DNA from: Eopsaltria australis
Taxonomy: Eukaryota > Chordata > Aves > Passeriformes > Petroicidae
DNA: 64,000 nucleotides
Reading direction: 5' to 3'
Assembly: GCA_034509425.1 (NCBI GenBank)
Contig: JAVTVJ010001676.1
Span: forward strand, 62,001 to 126,000
The notes under the pieces were generated by a model, which saw nothing but the letters and a program-made list of their open reading frames with translations, had not been told where the DNA came from and did no database searches. Position 1 is the stretch's first letter. Each line of letters begins with the position of its first letter. Below are positions 36,101-45,100 of this stretch, piece after piece. The position numbers and the translations under genes were made by a program.

Positions 36101-39100
36101 CTGAGCCTTGTTTGCAGCAGCATTATGTAACTTTATTTTTGCAGTTTGTACCTCGTGGCCTTTGCTTTTGACTAAAACTTTGTTTCATCTCTCAACAGAA
36201 CCGAAAGAATGATGAAGCATCTTATGAGAAGATGTTGAAATTAAGGAGGGAGTTTAGCAGAGCCATAACAATTCTGGAGATGATTAAGAGGAGAGAGAAA
36301 ACAAAACGGGAGCTGTTGCATTTAACATTGGAAGTTGTGGAGAAAAGGTAAAATTGCAGATTGTAAAAACCAAAACGATTAAATTTTCATTAAATGGCTT
36401 TGAAATCATCTCTCATAATTTATTTATTATATAGCACCATAAACTTCAGAAGCTGAAAGAGAAGGGGGTTTGTGTAGAGTGTTGGAAGACACTGGTTTGT
36501 GCCTCTCAGACATTTCCCAGTGGAAATGCAGCCCTATAGTTTTAATCCTGTTTTTTTGAGGTACCATTTGGGTGATTATGGAGGTGAAATCCTCAATGAA
36601 GTGAAGCTGAACAGACCCGAAAAAGAGATGGGCACAACTCCATCATCTCTCCACAATGGGAACCACCACAAAGTTCAAGAATGTAAAGTTAAGGTGAGAT
36701 TATTTTTTTTTTTCCCCCCCTGCTCTGAGTTTTTTGTTCCTGGGATCATCATCCCTTCGGATATACTTTGAATTCAGACATGTCTCTGAAGAAATCCCCT
36801 GAACTATGAGGAGTTCAAGTGCTTGGGGGTGAGGCTGAGAGTTGAAGAGCCGTGGAAATTTGTATTTAGCACCTGCGACACCTAGTGGTGCCAGAATTCC
36901 ATACAAACCCCTGAATTCCTGCTTCTCCAGGAATTTTGGCGTTCCTCGTGTTTCTCCTCTGCTTCCCAAGCCGAGCTCCATCACTGGAGTGAGTTTCAGT
37001 CAGGCTGTTACTGATGAGTGTTAATTCGGGGTAAATTCAAACGCTTTTTAAAGCTGCACTGCTGCTTCTCCTTCAAATGGAGAATTTTGCAAGTGAAAGA
37101 ATCTTTTCAAGTGGGAGCTTTGAAGTTTAATAACATTTGTGTTCAAGTGGACAGTTCAATATCGATGGAGTTGCTCACTGCAGAGGGTTTTTATGTGAGA
37201 AAAATCTCAAATAGCCAACCCAAATACCAGCACATCTGTTCAAAAGGGTCAGCTCTGTGAGAAACAGGAAACAAATTAAATTGTTCCTTTTGAACATGTC
37301 TGAGCAGTGCAGAACACTGAAAATGAGATCTCAGAAAATAATTGGAAGAGGAATTGCAATTACAATATTCTGAGTGTGGTGCAGAGCGAGGAGCCTCTCA
37401 GGCAGTCCCATGGCTTGGAGAGTTTATTAATAAATACCTGTAAAAACAATCAGAGGAGAAGTTCTGGAGTTCAGTGTGTTGAGTAAATTTTGCATGATGT
37501 GTCTCAATATCTGCAGAGGCTTTGGAAGACAAGCAGTCCTGTCTTCAAGTAATGAAGTTTTCTCTTCTCATGCCTTAGTTCACAGCATTTTCTGTTTGTT
37601 TTCCCCGAGCAGCATCCTCACCACTCCTCTCTGAAGGAGGAGGCATCCGACGTTGTCCGGCAGAAGAAGAAGTACCTGAAGAAGCCCAAGCTGGAGTGTG
37701 TGGTGACCCCTCAGCCCCTGGCTGAGCCCTTGCCTGTGCTCAGCAAGAGTGACATCAAACAGTACGACTTCCACAGCTCTGATGAGGACGAGTTCCCACA
37801 GGTAAGCACCAAAATCTCACTGCACACGAGGCAGGAATTCCAGTTAGCTGCCGTCCGGCCAGGCTGGCGTGTCCCAGCTCTGAAAATATTTCAAAGCTCC
37901 TTGTATAACCTGAGTTTTCCTTCCAAGCCGTGCTTTGATAAATAAATGTTCATGTTACATGAGCACAAACTTTTATAATAAATAAAATCATACAAATGTG
38001 GCAGCTGGGAGAGTGACGTTGTTCTCTGCTCTAGGTACCCTCACCAGTGTCAGAAGCAGAAGAAGAAAATGATCCTGATGGACCTTGTGCTTTCAGGAGA
38101 AGAGCAGGATGCCAGTATTATGCTGTAAGGCTGTGCTCTTGGGTTCTGTGGTGGTTTCTTTACGTTTAGGTGGGCACAGTGCTGATGTTGGAGTTCTGTT
38201 CCCTCTCACCACCAAAGCTTGGATGCTTTGCTGAGTCCAAAGACAATTGCAAGAAAATTCCTTTTTCTGCTTGGCTCTGAAGGGTTCGAGCTGAAGTTTC
38301 CCACTTCCTTAGAATTCACCCTCTTTTCTTTTTTCCCTAAACCTATGAGTTAATTACCAAAAGATACTGAGATGACTGAAAACTTTCATTTTCATTTTCT
38401 CCCACTTTTCCCTTGCTTTTAGAAGCAGAGCATTTAACAGCCTCAGTGTTAGAGTTTATTTTTTAACTACTGAAGCCATTATTGATTAACTCAACATAAA
38501 CCCCATGTTCTGTCCTGGAGCCTGTGCATGATAACCAGCAGTGCCCCAATCAAAGCACCCTCTGAGTGAGGATAAAATCCCCTTTTCTTTCTTCACAGCC
38601 TCGTTTGGACCAAACAAATCCTTCGTACGAAAGCCCAGAATTGGCAGAATTGGACAAACTGAGGTTCAGGCATTGCCTTACAACCCTCACAATCCCAAGG
38701 AGGTGTATAGGATTTGCAAGGAGGAGGATTGGCAGGGGTGGAAGGTACAGTTTTTTGGGTTATTTTTTACTCTTCAAAGGATAAAAGTATTCCAAAAGAG
38801 ATGATGAAATGAATGATTTCCCTCCTCCTCTTCACCCAGGGTTATTATGGACCGAATATCCACAGAGCACGATCCTGTCCTGAGGCAGATTGACCCGGAA
38901 ATGCTGAACAGTTTCTCAAGCTCTTCCCAGACTTTAGACTTTTCTTCTTCTAATTTTTCACGGACCAATGCTTCCAATAAACCTTGTGAAAACAGACTGT
39001 CCCTTCCTGAAATCCTAAGCAATATCAGATCATGTCGACTGCAGTGTTTCCAGCCCAGGCTACTCAATCTCCAGGACAGTGATAGTGAAGAATGTACCTC

Positions 39101-42100
39101 AAGGAAAGCAGGGCAGACTGTGAATAATAAAAGAGTCTCTGCAGCATCTGTAGCTTTATTGAACACCAGCAAGAATGGCATATCAGGTAGGCAAGGATTT
39201 GGCTTCTTCTGGGGTTTAAAATACTGAATTTTGATGGCTTTTCCCTGTAAGAAAAAACCCTTCCTGGTGAAGTCTTCAGCACTGGTGTGGTCTAAACACA
39301 GATAAAACCTATTTGATATTTCTTAAAACATGCAGAAACTTCCCACAAACACTTCTTCCTCCTGCTCTGCTCCCATTAGAATTCAAAGTGCTGGATTCAA
39401 GCATTATTCAAAGCAGGGATTCTGCTCACATTAAGAATTGTTTAGGTCTAATTGAGTCTTAATTGGCCTAACCTTGTTTAAGGGTAGAAGGATGCTCATT
39501 ATGAATGCAAAACAAAGCTGGTGGTTGCTTGGGGAGGGTGGGTGTGGCTCATTTTTGTTGGCAGTTTTCATTTTTGACTCCAAAAAAATGTAGGAAGTTC
39601 CTGAGTGCCCTGAGCAGGTGTGGAAAGGTCTGAAAATGGTAAAAATGTTGACAGTGAGGAAAAAATTGCTTTAAGCTTAAACAGAGCAGTGTTTGCATCA
39701 CTTGCTTCATGAGCTGGAGTTGTAATGGCTCGAGTTTTAACACTGTCAATTCTTAATAATCAGAAAAGAATCATAATGATAAGATTCTCCAAAAATGTGA
39801 AAAATTGGAGATGCAGCAAATGAGATCTGCTACAAGAGCAAGCACTGAGCATCTCCCCACTCCATCCTCTATTGCAAACCAGGAGAATTCAACAACAGAA
39901 AATATTTACTCTGAATTCCATAATTTCTGTGGCTGTGGAATGTTCCATCTCTCTCAAAGCTGCAGGAATGGGTATTTCATCTCCAATACTGTATCTCTAG
40001 AATTCCTGGGCACTGTTAAATTGTTCTGACAGAGGCACAGGGTATTTATTTCAGCCCAACACTGAGTTTTTCAGTGTGGTCACTGTAACCTTGAGGTTGT
40101 TTCTCTGCCATGAAAAGATTGGCACAGGAGCATTTTCCTGCTGAAAAAAAAAAAGAGATATAAAGTATTATGTACTTCATATAATTATTTTTGGATAGAA
40201 CTTGAAGGGCCTGAGGAATCCCAGCTGTGGCAGGAAGGGGCAGTTCAGTGTGATGGGATTGTTGATAAACACCAAAAGCTGGTAAAGAAATGCCTGAAAA
40301 ATGAATCAAACCAAATCTGATGGATCAGAGCCACTTTTTGGAGGAACAGTAATAAACTCGTGGTATAATTTTAGAAACCATCTGAAGAATACATTGAAAT
40401 GAAATGGAAATCCCTCAGTAGTTGAAGTACATTATGCAAGGAATTTATGGCTGGGGAGGACCTTTTTTGTCACAGATTTCAATTACAAACCAGCTCCTGC
40501 AATTCTGGAGCAGGATCAGACACAAAAGACAGCAGAATTCCTCCCCCAAGAACTGAAGCAGCAAGAGGCTCTGCTCTTGGATTTTCTCCCCAGCAAATAG
40601 GGAATAAATTTTAAAAGGGTTGGTCAGACTCTGGTTGTGCTCTAAAGGAGCACAGGCTCTGTCACTGCATTTATTGAAGTTATTTTCTTTGGGAACTGAT
40701 TGTTGAAATCAGTTAATTTTACAGCTGGTCTGATATTCCCTCCAGAGGAAACAGTGCCACTACTTAAACTCATTATTTTTATTTTTTTTAGTGTTTTACT
40801 TCAGAGAGAACTGGGGAGTTGCTTTGATTTTTGATGCACAAGAATATTTAAAATTACCTCTGTTTTAATTTTTCCCTGTATCAGTAAAGCAACTCTGGTG
40901 TTTCTTCAAAATCATTGTACAAACAGGTTGGTTTTTTTTTTTTTCAATCTGTGATTAGACTTTTCTTCAAAATACCTAACGAGTACATGAATCAAAAAGC
41001 AATTTTTGGAGCTGAATGACTCTCTTGCTCATGTTGTAAGCACTGCAAGTGGGAAAAGCCTGTCCCTGGAGAGAGCACAACTGCACATGATGCTATTCCC
41101 AGCTGAAGGATTTTGCTTTTGGTACAAACTTCTCCTTTTTAGTGGTATTTTTTTCCCCAGCATTAAATACCACGTAGGAGTAATGAATGCAATGCCACTT
41201 TTGGGGCAGCCTGCGAGGTGATCTTTGCTTAAAGCCTTCAAGTGCAGAGAGAAGTGATTTAATAAATCCAAACCTTGCAAGGAAGAGGGGAGCTGAAGTG
41301 ACTTTTTTGCCTTGTTGTGGTGCAGTTTTTCAGCCCAGTCAGGCTCTGATAAAATAAAAACCCATGAAACTGCAGAGCTCTGAACTCTGACCTTAGAGGC
41401 TGCCTTGGAGCACAGGGAAAATTTGATTTTTTACTTTCTTTAGGACCCTCCAGGTGTTTGATTTGGCAGCAGCAAATGATATTTAATGTGCTAATGAACA
41501 TCTGCTGGTTTATAACGAGGTGAACAGCTGAGCTCAGCCTGGCCACCGAATAAATACCTGAAACTCAGGCACATAAAGGGCACAGGAAGGGAATGTTGAA
41601 TTCTGGGTTCCCTTCCCTGTATCCTGTAACAGAATATTCCATGACTTTGTGGTCTGTGACAAACTGGGAAGGAAAGGAGGTTGAAAACATGAAATCTCAC
41701 CTTGTTCTGAAACAGCTTTCTATAAAACAAAACACATTTTCTGGGATCTCTTAGCTCAGAACTTAAAAATAGAAATCTGTGTAATATTCCATAATGCTGT
41801 TCTTGGCCCTGGTGCCTTCAGCAGTGCCCTGTGTTTGGTGAGGGAATGGAACAGGTTGAGCTGATTGAACTTGGAATTCAATTCTGGGTAAAAATCTGCA
41901 ACAGAGTAAAGCTAAATGCAAAATAAAACTGGGGTTGGAAATGAGAATATTGCTAGGGTTTGAGAGGAGTAACTTTACAGTAATTGCACTTTTAAATACT
42001 CTCCTAACACGGTCAAAATCTGGTTTAATAATGTAGCAGTAAGGAAGTTCCAGTTCTAATTTCTAAGCAGTCACATCCTAATTCTGGTCTTTTTTCCCAA

Positions 42101-45100
42101 TGGAATTTCAGGACAACCCCAAGCACTGAAAGTGGTAAAAGGAAGAGCCAAACCCTAAAGCTGGATCACTGTGTGCTTAAATGTTAGCTCAGCGTGCCTT
42201 GACAGGAGGATATTGCTGAGAATCCACGGGTTTGAGGGGCAGCACAGCCTCAGTCCTGGAAAAACAGAGCTGAGGATAAAGTGTGGAAATGCACTCATGG
42301 GAATCTTGGAAAAGGGAATTCTCTCTTCCCTTGCTCCCAGGAGAGCTCAGGTTGACTGCACACAGCTCAGGTTTTAGCAGGAACCCCTGGCAGTATTTTC
42401 AGTTCATTAAGTGTGCAAATTCTTCAGGGGGAGAATATGAAAAGCAGCTTTTCTAACTCCATTCCCCCCTCATGTTGTGACCGTGAGATTACAGGGGTGG
42501 CATTAAAACAAACTCATTGTGGCACCCCTAAACTCATCCTCCATTTAAAACAACGACTGGCAGAGCAAATGTCCCATGTGCTTCCCTCAGGATCCGTTCT
42601 GCTGTGGGGAAAGGGACACCAAGGGACTGCAGGAAGGGGAATTGTCCAGGAATGCTCTCCCAGTGCTCTCTGGAGAGAAGACGCCCAGCTCAGCCCAGGG
42701 CACTTTGTCCTCAGCTCTGATTTTCAGGCTGTGTTTCTTTTCTGAAAGCCAAGAAAATCATTTCTCTTAAGCTTCTGCCTGAAGCCACTGGAGATAAAAC
42801 CACCAAAGATAGAAACAGCTTTAAAAGCAACAAAACCCTGAATTCTTTTGTTACAAATTGACTCAGTGCAAGAGCACAACAAACAAACACAGCTTGACTC
42901 TCCTTTACATAATATGTGAAGATTTTGGGTGCATTGGAGATGATTTCTGTTGCTGTTACCCACCTCAGCCACACTCCTGTGTGTAATGGTGTTTTTGTGT
43001 AACTGTGGCTCCTTTCTTTCCTGCAGTCACAGGGGGGATCACAGAGGAGCAGTTCCAGACACACCAACAGCAGTTGGTGCAGATGCAGAGGCAGCAGCTG
43101 GCCCAGCTGCAGCAGAAGCAGCAATCTCAGCATTCCTCCCAACAGACACATCCTAAAGCACAGGTACTGCCCCACCCTGCATGTCCTGACACTGCTCATC
43201 TCCATCAACCAGATGGGGGACATCTTAGAGGGGATTTAAAACACTTTGCTCAGGGCTTTTTTTATAAGTTGGCTGCATTTTACAAATTGAGTAAGAGACT
43301 TTGGAGCTGAGCGTGTTACCTGCAGCCACAGAGTGTAAAAATATCTCCACTCTTCCTATTTTCACTGGTTTTGTCTTCCTGTCTATAAGTGCTCTGAAGA
43401 GACTTGATTGAAATTTCCTTCTGAGGTAACGTGTTCTATGGTGAGCAGATGTTCAGTGAGCACTAAAATTTGGTACCTCTGAGAGGAAAAAGAACTTTGC
43501 ATATTTGCATATTCTGACTTCTCAAAGAATCTCATTTTTCCTGTGGAATCCCTTGCAAGGGAGGAATGTTTTCCCATTGCACTGAGTTTTCTGTTAGCTT
43601 CTTCCCAATAAAACATAAAAGCTGTTGCTGTTGTCTGTTACTAGGGAAATGTACATTACTTTGAGCATTTCTTATCTAATTGCTTGTGCTGTTTGTCCCT
43701 TTCTCTCAGTGTTTTCTATTTCAATTAATCAGGAATTCTGTGTTGGCACATACTGGTGACATTTTTTGTAAGTGCAAAGACACCGTGCCAAAATATTTAA
43801 ACAAAACAAACGAATTCTGGATCTTTAAAACACTTCAAGCTTCTGTGCAAAGTCATTTTCTTAGTTAATACAAATTGAAATTGCAGAATTAAATGTTGTT
43901 TCCAGTAAGAATGGTGAGTCTTTCCAGTAGAACCTGGACTGCCAGAGTGGGATTCCAGAATGTGCTGGGCAGTTACTCTGTGGCTCAAGGCACTCCCTGA
44001 GAATGGAGGGACCACAAATTCTGAGCGTCCCTGAGATCTGCAGCTGCAGAACAGAGGAGGAGCTTTAAATCATGGTTGTTTTCTTAGAGAAAACTTCTCC
44101 AGACACAGGGGATCCTGTGTGCTTTGGGTTGGAAGGGACCTTCAAGCCCATCCAGTTCATCCAAGGACTCCTTCCACTGTCCCAGGCTGCTCCAACCTTG
44201 GGCGCTGCCAGGGATCCAGGAGCAGCCACAGCTTCTCTGGGCACCCTGTGCCAGGGCCTGCCCACCCTCCCAGCCAGGAATTCCTTCCCAATCTCCCACC
44301 CATCCCTGCCCTCTGGCAGTGGGAAACCATTCCTTGTGTCCTGTCCCTCCATGCCTTGTCCCTGGTCCCTCTCCAGCTCTCCTGGAGCCCCTTTGGGCTC
44401 TGGAAGGGGCTCTGGCTCTCCCCAGAACCTTTCCCTCTTCAACACATGTAAAAGTGATGTGTTGAGCTGAGAGCTGGCCTGGCTGCACTGGGCAGCACTC
44501 ATTTATCTCTCATTTGGACACTGATTTCCAGCTCCTCATCACTCTGGTGACTCAGAAACACTCAGTGTTGTGGTGCATTAGGTCACCTGGAGAAACTCTA
44601 TTTATTTATTTGCTTTCCTCGTGCACTGCAGCAATCCTAGGGCCTGTTTCATTTTGTACTTGGACGATGATGAGAACAACCTTCTCCTCTTGCTGCAGGG
44701 CTCCAGCACCTCTGACTGCATGTCCAAAACCCTGGATTCAGCCAGTGCCCACTTTGCTGCCTCTGCAGTGGTCAGTGCCCCGGCCCCCGGGCGCGGCGAG
44801 GGAGCCAAGGAGCAGAACACCAGCCACAACAATATCAACGGTGTTGTCCAGCCTTCAGGTGAGGGGCCCTTGAAAATCCTGCCCTGGAATGAGCTGGGAA
44901 TACCAGCTGGTCCTAATCATCAACTGATCTCACTGCTGATTTCTAAAATATTAATAAATAACAACAAAACAAATCAAATCTCTTAGTTGTGGTTGTTTTA
45001 AATGTTGTTCTCTGAAGCGCTTTGGAGCAATGGTTTGAATTGTGCAGTATCTTGAGCTGGAAGGGACCCTTAAGGGTCATCAGAGTCCAGCTCCTTGGCC

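Noticed and set aside
39760..40029. Possible extra EPC2 exon or gene in intron 10
   Set aside because: The frame (containing STEHLPTPSSIANQENSTTE) is protein-like but has no strong acceptor, no donor, and is not part of the EPC2 protein, whose exons 10 and 11 join perfectly without it.
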